DNA from: Candidatus Colicola caccequi
GTDB lineage: Bacteria > Bacteroidota > Bacteroidia > Bacteroidales > Paludibacteraceae
Direction: 5' to 3'
Assembly: GCA_018065205.1 (NCBI GenBank)
Contig: JAGHTR010000125.1
Location: 1 to 28,334, forward strand
DNA: 28,334 nt
In this document: in pieces, positions 8,890 through 16,758 of the stretch
Layout: each line of letters opens with the position of its first letter
Numbering within the stretch: the stretch's first letter is position 1
Notes under the pieces: generated by a model
The model's input: the letters and a program-made list of their open reading frames with translations, nothing else
Told to the model about the DNA's origin: nothing
Databases searched by the model: none
Made by a program: the position numbers and the translations under genes

Positions 8890-9828
8890 TTATGCTTGTG
8901 TTTTTATGGATTCAAAACCGCGCCCAAATACACCTTGTGTTTGTGTTTCGCTCACAAAAGCATCCGGGTCTATTTGTCGTACCAATCGGAATATTTTGCT
9001 GGCTTCTGATTTACGAGCCATCACAGTAATTACTTTCTTGCTTTCACCTGTGTATCCGCCTTCTCCATCAAGGATTGTGACTCCTCTATGTACATCTGTC
9101 ATAATGGCGTGCGTTATTTCTTCCCAGTATTTAGAGAAAATAAAGAACTGCACACAAACGCGAGATCTATTCATTACCCAATCTACGGCAGTAGAGGACA
9201 TAAAAGTATAGCATAAACCGAAGAGAACTTTCTCGATGGAATGTACTTCCGGCAAGAAGTATGCGCTACAAATGATAACCACGTTACTAGTCAAAAGAGC
9301 TCTGCCCATCGGCAAATGTGCATATTTGGATAGAATCATGGCAACAATGTCTGTTCCTCCGGTAGATCCATTATTGAGCAGCACAAATCCCAGTCCGCAT
9401 CCTGCAAATAGTCCGCCTAATATAACTGCCATAAAGGGATCTGTTATTTGCGGCACTTCGGGAATTGGTATAAACTTCATCCAAATGGTAAGTGCTATGA
9501 CACCGTACAATGTACGCGCGCAGAAGCGCCACCCAATCATTTTGATGGCTATAATGAGAAGTCCGAGATTGATTAGCAGTTGCATCCACCAAATTTCCAA
9601 TAGTCCACCAGAAGCGAAGTATAGGATTTCGCAAAAACCCGCCAAACCACCGCCGACAATGGCGTGTGGAACAAGTAACCGATTGACCGCGATGGCAAAA
9701 GGTCCTGCCCCTAAAGCGATGACGAATAACTCTTTCAGTTCCCTCAGGAGTTTGAGTTTATCCGGTCGTCGGATGGTGACGTGAGCACTGATGGTGGGTA
9801 TTTTAGGTATTTTTGGTAAAGTTGGCAT
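8890..9828 (-). CDS. YitT family membrane protein (first copy)
   Basis: A 312-residue paralogue of the next gene, with the same layout. A short basic N-terminus (residues 1-30) is followed by membrane helices (about 32-215) containing PHAIVGGGLAGFC and NNGSTGGTDIVAMI. A DUF2179 domain closes the protein, with ARKSEASKIFRLVRQIDPDA and VFGRGFESIKT. It starts 6 bases after the gcvP stop, so it is almost certainly cotranscribed with gcvP. Function is unknown. The linkage to glycine cleavage could hint at a transport role tied to glycine or one-carbon metabolism, but that is inference only. Confidence 0.88.
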   Translation of the reverse strand: MPTLPKIPKIPTISAHVTIRRPDKLKLLRELKELFVIALGAGPFAIAVNRLLVPHAIVGGGLAGFCEILYFASGGLLEIWWMQLLINLGLLIIAIKMIGWRFCARTLYGVIALTIWMKFIPIPEVPQITDPFMAVILGGLFAGCGLGFVLLNNGSTGGTDIVAMILSKYAHLPMGRALLTSNVVIICSAYFLPEVHSIEKVLFGLCYTFMSSTAVDWVMNRSRVCVQFFIFSKYWEEITHAIMTDVHRGVTILDGEGGYTGESKKVITVMARKSEASKIFRLVRQIDPDAFVSETQTQGVFGRGFESIKTQA

Positions 9829-9834
9829 AAAGTA

Positions 9835-12657
9835 TTAGTCGTTTGTATATTTAGCGATTAAGTTCCTATCTCCCCACCCATTATCTACTCGGCCGACGGG
9901 AATCCAGAATTTATTGGCTTTGACCCATGGTGTTGGATAAGCGGCTTTAGAACGAGGATAAACGTGATTCCATTCGTCGGATACGATTTCATATTCCGGG
10001 TGCGGAGCGTTAAGAAGTACATTGTCCTCCTTATCGGCCGTTCCATTTTCCACTTCTCGAATTTCTTCACGAATAGTAAGAAGTGCATCGATGAATTGGT
10101 CTATTTCGTGCTTAGACTCAGACTCGGTTGGTTCCACCATTAATGTGCCATGTACAGGGAATGAAAGTGTTGGTGCATGATAACCAAAGTCCATGAGGCG
10201 TTTAGCAATATCACCTTCAGTGATGCCAATGGCATGGAATTGGCGACAATCCAAGATTAATTCGTGTCCTACTCTACCGGTTTCTCCGGTATAAACAATG
10301 CCATAAGCGTCTTTGAGTTTAGCAGCCATGTAGTTAGCGGATAAGATAGCAGCCGCAGTTGCTTCGCGCAGTCCTTCATTGCCCATCATGCGAATATATC
10401 CATAACTGATAAGTGCCATATTGGCATTTCCATACAAAGCGGAAGATACACGGTTCTTATCGGATGTTGGCATGCAGTCTTTGAGACGTTCTGCGCAGCA
10501 GATTGCACCTACGCCCGGTCCGCCACCTCCATGAGGAGAAGCAAAGGACTTATGGAGGTTTAAGTGACAAACATCAGCGCCAATAAAGCCAGGATTGGTG
10601 TATGCTATTTGTGCATTCATATTAGCGCCATCCATATAGACGAGTCCACCATTATCGTGGATGATTTGGCACATTTGACGAATTGCCTGCTCAAAAATGC
10701 CGTGTGTAGAAGGATAAGTAATCATGCAGCCGGCCAAGATATCCTTGTTTTCTTCGGCTTTTGCTTTCCAATCTGCGATATCGGTATTACCCTTTTCGTC
10801 GCATTTAACGACACAAGGTGTAAATCCGGCTTGTACGCAAGAAGCGGGATTGGTGCCGTGAGCAGATTCAGGGATAAGCAGGATGGTACGTTGTTTTTGT
10901 TTATTTTTCCATAAGTATTGACGAATCGTAATCAATCCGGTATATTCGCCAGCAGCACCAGAGGTGGGTTGCAAGTTGCATGCAGCGAAGCCGGTAATCG
11001 TTGCGAGTTGCTGCTCCAATTCCTCTAACATTTCATTGTAGCCTTCTACTTGTGCTTTTGGAGCCAACGGATGAATGGCTGTCCAACCCGGCATTGTAAT
11101 AGGCAACATTGCTGCAGCCGGATTAAGTTTCATCGTGCAAGAGCCCAGAGGAATCATGGTGTGGGTAAGCGAAATATCTTTGCGATCTAATCGTTTGATA
11201 TAGCGCATCATATCCGTTTCTGTATGATAGAGGCGGAAGACATCTTGTTGCATGTAATCCACTTCACGTATGCGCTTTTCATCAATAGCCCATAGATTGA
11301 CAAAGGCTTCTTCATTATCTTCGTATTGAGGTAATCCGTCGCTTACTTCGGCAAATAGTTCTATGAGGTCGTTCATGTCATCCAAGGTGACGGTCTCGTC
11401 CATACTGATGCCGACATAGTCTTTGGCATAATAGAAGTTAAATCCCTTGTCCTCGGCTGCCTTACGCAACGATTTTTGTGAGATTTCATCGGGAAGGATA
11501 ACCTTTAGTGTGTCAAAGAATTCCGTATTTTCTTGAGTTAAACCATATGCTTGGAGCATTTCACTCAGATAAACGGCCTTACCATGGATACCTTCGGCTA
11601 TTTGGCGAATGCCTTCAGCGCCATGATAGACGCCGTAAAAGCCTGCCATCATGGCACAAAGTGCTTCGGCGGTACAGATATTAGAGGTGGCTTTTTCACG
11701 TTTAATATGTTGCTCTCGTGTTTGTAGCGCCAGGCGGAATGCCGGTTGGTCATGACTATCTTTGCTCAATCCGATAATACGCCCCGGCATATCGCGCTTG
11801 TATTCATTGCGAGTTGCCATATATCCGGCAGTTGGTCCACCAAATCCCATCGGAAGTCCGAAACGTTGTGCCGTACCGCACATAATATCGGCATTAAGAG
11901 GTTTGAGCAGGGTCAAAGCCATTAAGTCGGCAATAACAGTTACTTTAAGTCCGGCTTCGTGGCATTGGTCAATAAAATAGTCATAGTCCTCGATACTACC
12001 TTCGGCATTGGGCCATTGCACGAGTGCGCCCATATATTCGGCGGAAGGAGTAAATGTGGCGTAACTACCTTTTACGAGTTCTATTCCCTGCCCTGCTGCA
12101 CGTGTTTGGAGCACGGACCATGTGTTATCAAAAATCTTTTCGTCCACAAAGACTTTGCAGACATTATTCTTGACTTGTTCGCGTGAGCGCAGATTGCGCA
12201 TCATCGTAACAGACTCAGCGGCAGCAGTGGCTTCATCTAAAAGCGAGCAGTTAGCAAGAGGCAGTCCGGTAAGGTCACTAATCATGGTTTGGAAGACAAA
12301 GAGGGCTTCCAAACGTCCCTGACTGACTTCGGCCTGATATGGGGTATAAGAAGTGTACCAAACAGGATTTTCCAGCACATTACGTTGGATAACAGCGGGA
12401 GTTATGGTTCCGTACCAGCCACGTCCGATTAGGCTTTTATATGGCAGATTCTTAGTTGCCATCGCAGCGATAGAATCCAAGTGTTCTTGCTCCGAAAGAG
12501 GTTCATCCAAGTCAAGAGATTCTGACAAAAGGATGTCTTTGGGCATTGTTTGCTCAATAAGTTGTTCAACAGATTCAGCGCCAATGGTTTGGAGCATTTC
12601 TTTTTGGTCCTCTTGATTAAGACCGATATGACGGTTTTTAAGGTAATTTACGAGCAT
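9835..12657 (-). CDS. gcvP: Glycine dehydrogenase (decarboxylating), P-protein of the glycine cleavage system
   Basis: The PLP-dependent P-protein decarboxylates glycine and passes the aminomethyl group to lipoyl-H-protein, feeding one-carbon units to tetrahydrofolate. At 940 residues it is the single-chain form (fused N- and C-terminal homologous halves) rather than split GcvPA/GcvPB. The C-terminal half has GSCTMKLNPAAAM and the cofactor site NLHKSFASPHGGGGPG, with the PLP lysine at residue 703. The N-terminal half has IGRGWYGTITPAVI and NCSLLDEATAAAES. It begins 21 bases after the PepSY-like gene and is followed closely by two yitT genes. The T, H and L components are not in this window. 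Confidence 0.97.
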   Translation of the reverse strand: MLVNYLKNRHIGLNQEDQKEMLQTIGAESVEQLIEQTMPKDILLSESLDLDEPLSEQEHLDSIAAMATKNLPYKSLIGRGWYGTITPAVIQRNVLENPVWYTSYTPYQAEVSQGRLEALFVFQTMISDLTGLPLANCSLLDEATAAAESVTMMRNLRSREQVKNNVCKVFVDEKIFDNTWSVLQTRAAGQGIELVKGSYATFTPSAEYMGALVQWPNAEGSIEDYDYFIDQCHEAGLKVTVIADLMALTLLKPLNADIMCGTAQRFGLPMGFGGPTAGYMATRNEYKRDMPGRIIGLSKDSHDQPAFRLALQTREQHIKREKATSNICTAEALCAMMAGFYGVYHGAEGIRQIAEGIHGKAVYLSEMLQAYGLTQENTEFFDTLKVILPDEISQKSLRKAAEDKGFNFYYAKDYVGISMDETVTLDDMNDLIELFAEVSDGLPQYEDNEEAFVNLWAIDEKRIREVDYMQQDVFRLYHTETDMMRYIKRLDRKDISLTHTMIPLGSCTMKLNPAAAMLPITMPGWTAIHPLAPKAQVEGYNEMLEELEQQLATITGFAACNLQPTSGAAGEYTGLITIRQYLWKNKQKQRTILLIPESAHGTNPASCVQAGFTPCVVKCDEKGNTDIADWKAKAEENKDILAGCMITYPSTHGIFEQAIRQMCQIIHDNGGLVYMDGANMNAQIAYTNPGFIGADVCHLNLHKSFASPHGGGGPGVGAICCAERLKDCMPTSDKNRVSSALYGNANMALISYGYIRMMGNEGLREATAAAILSANYMAAKLKDAYGIVYTGETGRVGHELILDCRQFHAIGITEGDIAKRLMDFGYHAPTLSFPVHGTLMVEPTESESKHEIDQFIDALLTIREEIREVENGTADKEDNVLLNAPHPEYEIVSDEWNHVYPRSKAAYPTPWVKANKFWIPVGRVDNGWGDRNLIAKYTND

Positions 12658-12678
12658 ATATTCGATGTTATTTTACTA

Positions 12679-13113
12679 TCAATCATCAATTCCACGTGGG
12701 TTGCCGGCGTTGTCGAAGATTAGTTCCAAGCCGTTGGTGAGTTCAATTTTCTGACCAAAGTAGTCAATTTTGTACTCTTTAATCAATACATTTGGGAAAG
12801 AAGCCTGGATGTAAGCAACCATCTTTGCGGGCACTATACCTTCGGGCATAGGGCGCATTTTGCATTCAATTTTTTTGAGCGAGCCATTGCGTTGGAACTC
12901 AATTTCGGTACCATCGGCGAAGCGAACTTCGTATCCTGTGACAAATGTTACTGCTCTATCAGCCATAGCATAAGCTATGTTGTCGTTGGGGAAATACGTT
13001 TTTAGGAACAATTGTGCCGGTTCGGGCATTTGATCAACGGTAACTAAAACATCGTTAGCAAACATCGCTACTGACGAAAGCAGAGCTGCACAAAAAACAA
13101 ATAGTTTTTTCAT
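12679..13113 (-). CDS. PepSY-like (DUF2874) secreted protein
   Basis: A 144-residue exported protein with a signal peptide (MKKLFVFCAALLSSVAMFA, cleavage likely before ND) and two tandem PepSY-like units. The first spans about 22-83 (LVTVDQMPEPAQLFLKTYFP to NGSLKKIECK). The second spans about 88-144 (GIVPAKMVAYIQASFP to NAGNPRGIDD). Such proteins are frequent periplasmic proteins of Bacteroidales; PepSY-type domains are thought to inhibit or bind proteases or act as binding modules, with no reaction established. It is the first gene after a strong promoter and leads into gcvP, 21 bases on. Whether it has anything to do with glycine metabolism is unknown. Confidence 0.85.
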   Translation of the reverse strand: MKKLFVFCAALLSSVAMFANDVLVTVDQMPEPAQLFLKTYFPNDNIAYAMADRAVTFVTGYEVRFADGTEIEFQRNGSLKKIECKMRPMPEGIVPAKMVAYIQASFPNVLIKEYKIDYFGQKIELTNGLELIFDNAGNPRGIDD

Positions 13114-13172
13114 AATTGTATTAATTTTTATAGATTGTTAATAATTGAAAATCAATATATGTATTTCGACTG

Positions 13173-13204
13173 CAAAGTTACAAATTATTTTGTAAATGCA
13201 CAAA
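13173..13204 (-). promoter_or_regulatory. Promoter of PepSY-like-gcvP-yitT operon
   Basis: On the minus strand: TTTG at 13204-13201, exactly 20 bases, then TAACTTTG at 13180-13173. It lies about 60 bases upstream of the first gene's ATG. It is interleaved with the oppositely directed promoter at 13221-13251. Confidence 0.8.
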
Positions 13205-13220
13205 TATTTTGCCAAAAAAC

Positions 13221-13251
13221 TTGCGTATTTCAAAAAAAAACCGTACCTTTG
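13221..13251 (+). promoter_or_regulatory. Promoter of IMPACT-family gene and downstream operon
   Basis: TTG at 13221-13223 (weak -33, preceded by C rather than T), a 20-base spacer, then TACCTTTG at 13244-13251, an exact TAnnTTTG. It gives a leader of roughly 60 bases before the ATG at 13320. Confidence 0.75.
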
Positions 13252-13319
13252 TGCACATTTTTCGTTTATAGATGTTTATTCGGGTCTTTGGCAAGTCTCG
13301 TACATGGTTGTATTTATAG

Positions 13320-13673
13320 ATGGTATATGAAGGATTATATAAGGATCGTGGCAGTAAGTTTCTGAGTTTTGCAGAATCAATTAGTAGCGAGGATGAGGCT
13401 AAGGAACGGATTGTGTGGTACAAAAAGAAATACCATGATGCGCGGCACGTATGCTATGCATACCGATTAGGTCCGAACTTATTTCGGACCAAGGATGATG
13501 GAGAGCCGCATGGAACGGCCGGCATTCCTATCCTACGCACCATAGATGCTGCTAAGTTGGATAATATATTAGTGGTGGTGGTCAGGTATTTTGGAGGAAC
13601 ATTATTGGGGACCGGAGGACTGATGGTTGCCTATAGAGAGGCGACGAAAAGTGCGATAAGTAAAATAACGTAA
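13320..13673 (+). CDS. IMPACT/YigZ family protein (UPF0029 domain only)
   Basis: A 117-residue protein made of the UPF0029/Impact_N domain. It shows GLYKDRGSKF, ARHVCYAYRLG, DDGEPHGTAGIPIL and VVVVRYFGGTLLGTGGLMVAYR, the full conserved run of the family. Family members such as YigZ are about 200 residues with a second (DUF1949) domain. Here the frame stops right after the first domain, at a TAA inside a TAAACG hexamer repeat (13671-13694), with no trace of the second domain before the next gene. A TAG lies directly upstream of the ATG in frame, fixing the start. Role in the cell is unclear; eukaryotic IMPACT regulates translation through GCN2. Confidence 0.85.
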   Translation: MVYEGLYKDRGSKFLSFAESISSEDEAKERIVWYKKKYHDARHVCYAYRLGPNLFRTKDDGEPHGTAGIPILRTIDAAKLDNILVVVVRYFGGTLLGTGGLMVAYREATKSAISKIT

Positions 13674-13694
13674 ACGTAAACGCAAACGTAAACG
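13671..13694. repeat. Hexanucleotide repeat TAAACG x4 at the end of the IMPACT gene
   Basis: Four units of YAAACG start exactly at the stop codon (13671) of the IMPACT-family gene; the third unit has C for T. As the unit is 6 bases, gain or loss of copies would not change the reading frame of the stop. Confidence 0.9.
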
Positions 13695-13707
13695 GTGCTT
13701 AGAGCAC
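13695..13707. repeat. Palindromic 13-mer GTGCTTAGAGCAC (copy 1)
   Basis: A 5-bp stem (GTGCT/AGCAC) with a 3-base loop, 32 bases upstream of the acyltransferase ATG and directly after the hexamer repeat. The identical 13-mer occurs at 28017-28029, and both copies are followed by WCCAATA. Confidence 0.75.
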
Positions 13708-13739
13708 ACCAATAATAAAAGCGAGGACTACTTAGATAT

Positions 13740-14738
13740 ATGGGAAACGAATTCAAACATATTCGGGCATGGAAAATAGATCCGTTACGCATCGTGGCGG
13801 ATGTATTGATACATTGGCCCTATTTGCAACATATTGCCAATAAGACAGCAACTTCTCTATGTTTAGATTATGCCGAAGGAACTCGGGGGGAGATAGAACA
13901 TGATATTCGTCATGGAGCCTTCTTTATCACTAATCATAGAGACATCGTAATGGATTCAGCGTGGTTGAGTTTATTGGTGGAGAAACGTTATGGAATCCGT
14001 CCATTCATAGGCATAGGAAATAACCTGTTCGGGAAATGGTGGATAGAGCCATTTGTGCGTTTTAATCGTGCTTTTGTAGTTATACGAGATGGTTCACCTC
14101 GTGAGTTGTTGCAGAATAGTTTAACCTTATCTAAATATATCATGCACCTGCGAGAGCAAAGGAAGAGTATTTGGCTTGCTCAACGTGAAGGCCGTGCCAA
14201 GGATGGTAATGATCTGACCCAACATGCTGTGCTTAAGATGTTGGCGATGAGTTCAAAAGACTTCTTGGAGGCCGTCCGGAAGCTTAATTTCTGTCCGGTA
14301 TGTATCAATTATGAATATGATCCTTGCGATTATCTCAAAGCACAAGAGATGCAACTCAAACGCGATGTAGAAGGTTGGAAAAAGAGCAAAGCGGATGATT
14401 TGTTGTCAATGAGAACGGGCATCTATGGTAAAAAAGGACGTGTAGTATTTAGACTTACCCCCTCTATTAATCGTTGGTTGGATTTGCATGAAGCAGAACT
14501 GAGGGCGTTGACTAAAAACGAGCAAATAGAGGCTATTGCCAATCGGATTGACCATCAAATACATAGCAATTACGAAATATATGAGCGTGGCACGGAATTT
14601 GAGCAGTACTTGCAACAACAATGCGATAAAATAGAAATTGAGAATAAAGATACAGATTTCCTCATGGAAAAACTGCACGAAATGTATAATAATCCAGTGA
14701 AAAACTATGAAAAAAGCCATTTTTCCGGGGTCCTTTGA
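13740..14738 (+). CDS. PlsC-like glycerophospholipid/lipid acyltransferase
   Basis: A 332-residue protein with the acyltransferase blocks of the PlsC/AGPAT superfamily, which acylate lysophosphatidate or other lipid acceptors at the membrane. Block I is FFITNHRDIVMD (62-72), block III NRAFVVIRDG (109-118), and the EG motif is AQREGRAKDG (147-156). The block I spacing is H-x5-D rather than the canonical H-x4-D, and EGRAK replaces EGTR, so this is a divergent branch and the acceptor cannot be named. The C-terminal third is charged and helical. Its last ten codons overlap the start of coaD (32 bases), indicating translational coupling. Confidence 0.75.
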   Translation: MGNEFKHIRAWKIDPLRIVADVLIHWPYLQHIANKTATSLCLDYAEGTRGEIEHDIRHGAFFITNHRDIVMDSAWLSLLVEKRYGIRPFIGIGNNLFGKWWIEPFVRFNRAFVVIRDGSPRELLQNSLTLSKYIMHLREQRKSIWLAQREGRAKDGNDLTQHAVLKMLAMSSKDFLEAVRKLNFCPVCINYEYDPCDYLKAQEMQLKRDVEGWKKSKADDLLSMRTGIYGKKGRVVFRLTPSINRWLDLHEAELRALTKNEQIEAIANRIDHQIHSNYEIYERGTEFEQYLQQQCDKIEIENKDTDFLMEKLHEMYNNPVKNYEKSHFSGVL

Positions 14739-15156
14739 TCCCTTTACCCTTGGTCACTACGATATTGTCAACCGAGGTTTGAAATTATTTGACCATATCA
14801 CTATCGGCATCGGTCGTAATTCAATCAAGAAAGAGACCTTCCCTATTCGGGAACGTTTAGCTGCCATACAGAAGATTTTTCAAGACAATCCCAAAGTGGA
14901 CGTTCAGATTTACGATTGTTTAACGGTAGATTTTGCCAAAGAAGTGGGAGCAAAGTTTATCTTACGTGGCATCCGGTGTGTGCAGGACTTTGAATACGAA
15001 CGCAATATGGCGGAGGCCAATAAGCAATTAGGTGATGTGGAGACAATTTTGCTATATACACGTCCGGAATATGCCCACATCTCATCAACATTGGTTAGAG
15101 ATTTATATTCATATCATAAGGATGTGTCGGCATACGTGCCGAACAAACTGAAATAA
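14707..15156 (+). CDS. coaD: Phosphopantetheine adenylyltransferase CoaD
   Basis: Catalyses the ATP-dependent adenylylation of 4'-phosphopantetheine to dephospho-CoA, the penultimate CoA step. It is 149 residues, slightly shorter than the 159-165 typical. It starts with MKKAIFPGSFDPFTLGHYDI, containing the nucleotidyltransferase T/SxGH signature (TLGH), and carries RGIRCVQDFEYERNMAEAN and the HISSTLVRDL motif at the ATP site. The start is fixed by the conserved N-terminus even though it lies within the upstream acyltransferase gene. The S41 protease gene follows after 17 bases. Confidence 0.96.
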   Translation: MKKAIFPGSFDPFTLGHYDIVNRGLKLFDHITIGIGRNSIKKETFPIRERLAAIQKIFQDNPKVDVQIYDCLTVDFAKEVGAKFILRGIRCVQDFEYERNMAEANKQLGDVETILLYTRPEYAHISSTLVRDLYSYHKDVSAYVPNKLK

Positions 15157-15160
15157 AGGC

Positions 15161-15190
15161 GAAAGGTGAAAGGATGAAAGGTGAAAGGAT
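15161..15190. repeat. 15-bp direct tandem duplication over the S41 protease start codon
   Basis: Two perfect copies of GAAAGGTGAAAGGAT abut at 15161-15175 and 15176-15190. The start ATG of the protease (15174-15176) straddles the junction, so the duplication creates the start codon and places purine-rich sequence on both sides of it. Confidence 0.9.
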
Positions 15191-16754
15191 ACTTGTTTTG
15201 TTGCTGCTTGGTTGCTTACCACTGTGGGCAGGTACGAAGTCTACAGACCAAACAAAAACAGCCAAGACGGTAGATATCAATCGGTCCATTACGATTTATA
15301 ACGATGTAATGCGGCAGTTAGATATGAACTACGTAGATACGTTGGATTATGAAGACCTGTTAGAAACGGGTTTGAAGGCCATTTTGTCTCATGTAGATCC
15401 ATATACCGTATATATACCAAAGAAAGATGACGATAATCTCAAGATGCTTACGACCGGTAAGTATGGTGGTATTGGTGCTATTATTATGCAGCGTGATTCT
15501 GTGGTGGTGGTTAGTGAGCCGTACTTTGGTATGCCGGCACAGCAAAACGATGTATTAGCAGGAGATACAATATTAGAGGTGGATGGCATGAAGTGTTTCA
15601 AGAAAACCACCAAAGAAGTGAGCGATAAACTGCGAGGCAAGGCTAATACAGAGGTGCATCTTTTGCTCAAACGTTATGGTATAGAACAGCCGATTGAGCG
15701 GACCTTTCTTCGTCAAGAAATTCACTTACCTGCCGTTTCTTATTATACCACCTTAAATGACCATATCGGATATATTATGTTTACTGAATTCACGGCTAAT
15801 AGCAGTCAGGAATTTTTACGTGCTGTCGATAAGATGGTGTGCGAAGATAAAATCCAGAAACTTATTATTGATCTTCGTGGAAATGGCGGTGGAATTATTG
15901 ATGAAGCAATCCAGATAGCGGGGTACTTTATTCCCAAAGGAACGGAAGTGGTTTCGACTAAGGGTAAGACGCAAGTTTCTAATCGCAGTTACACCACATC
16001 TACTGCTCCACTCTATCCTGACATGCCGTTGGTTATTTTGGTGGATCGCAATACAGCATCGGCTGCCGAGATAGTAAGCGGTGGGTTGCAAGATTTGCAC
16101 CGGGCTACTATTGTTGGACAACGTACCTTTGGTAAAGGATTGGTACAGTCAGTTCGTCCTATTGCGTACGATGGTCATTTAAAAGTAACAACTTCGCATT
16201 ATTACCTGCCTTCCGGACGTTGCATCCAAGCGATTGACTATGCTGAACGTCAAAAAGGTCATGCGCTCAAACGTGATACAGCCGGAGGTATATTGCCGGA
16301 TATTGTATTGACCGATTCGGATAAATTAGACATCACATACGCTTTGTATAGAGAGCAACTTTTATTTGATTATGCCACTCTATATAAAGCCCACCATGAT
16401 TCTGTAGCGGATGCCAAGCACTTTACTCTATCCGACCAAGAATTGGATGAGTTCATGGCTTTCCTTGACCAGCGTCATTTCACATACGAGACCGAGACCG
16501 GTAAACAGTTAAAAGGAACGTTGGACTTAGCAAAACACGAGGATATCGACTCCACTATTATTCACGAGATAGAGCAATTAAAGCAGAAACTGACGCCGTC
16601 TTTCCGTGAAGCGATTAAGCGCAATAGTGAGGCTGTAAAGAGTGCTTTAGGCAGTGAGATTATGCAGCGATACTATTTTCAAGAAGGTCGTATTGCCTTT
16701 ATGCTGCGTACAGATAAGGAACTAAAACAAGCCATCAAGGCATTTGAGAAATAA
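15174..16754 (+). CDS. S41 family C-terminal processing peptidase (CtpA/Prc-like) with PDZ domain
   Basis: An exported serine protease of 526 residues. Residues 1-19 form a signal peptide after the basic MKGER (cleavage probably after WAG). A helical N-domain follows (35-90), then a PDZ domain (about 95-170, with GIGAIIMQRD and AGDTILEVDG), then the S41 catalytic domain with RGNGGGIIDEAIQ, the nucleophile Ser296 in NTASAAEIVSGG and the general-base Lys321 in FGKGLVQ. The C-terminal 130 residues are helical and of unknown role. It acts in the periplasm. The Ig-like lipoprotein gene starts 4 bases after it, so the two are probably coexpressed. Confidence 0.92.
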   Translation: MKGERILVLLLLGCLPLWAGTKSTDQTKTAKTVDINRSITIYNDVMRQLDMNYVDTLDYEDLLETGLKAILSHVDPYTVYIPKKDDDNLKMLTTGKYGGIGAIIMQRDSVVVVSEPYFGMPAQQNDVLAGDTILEVDGMKCFKKTTKEVSDKLRGKANTEVHLLLKRYGIEQPIERTFLRQEIHLPAVSYYTTLNDHIGYIMFTEFTANSSQEFLRAVDKMVCEDKIQKLIIDLRGNGGGIIDEAIQIAGYFIPKGTEVVSTKGKTQVSNRSYTTSTAPLYPDMPLVILVDRNTASAAEIVSGGLQDLHRATIVGQRTFGKGLVQSVRPIAYDGHLKVTTSHYYLPSGRCIQAIDYAERQKGHALKRDTAGGILPDIVLTDSDKLDITYALYREQLLFDYATLYKAHHDSVADAKHFTLSDQELDEFMAFLDQRHFTYETETGKQLKGTLDLAKHEDIDSTIIHEIEQLKQKLTPSFREAIKRNSEAVKSALGSEIMQRYYFQEGRIAFMLRTDKELKQAIKAFEK

Positions 16755-16758
16755 TAGT

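Noticed and set aside
13114..13172. Glycine riboswitch ahead of the gcvP operon
   Set aside because: The leader is only about 50-60 bases from promoter to ATG, too short for the known glycine aptamer, and no matching core is seen.
16744..16758. TTG start for the Ig-like lipoprotein
   Set aside because: It lies within the protease's last codons; the ATG at 16759 gives a proper lipoprotein signal peptide.
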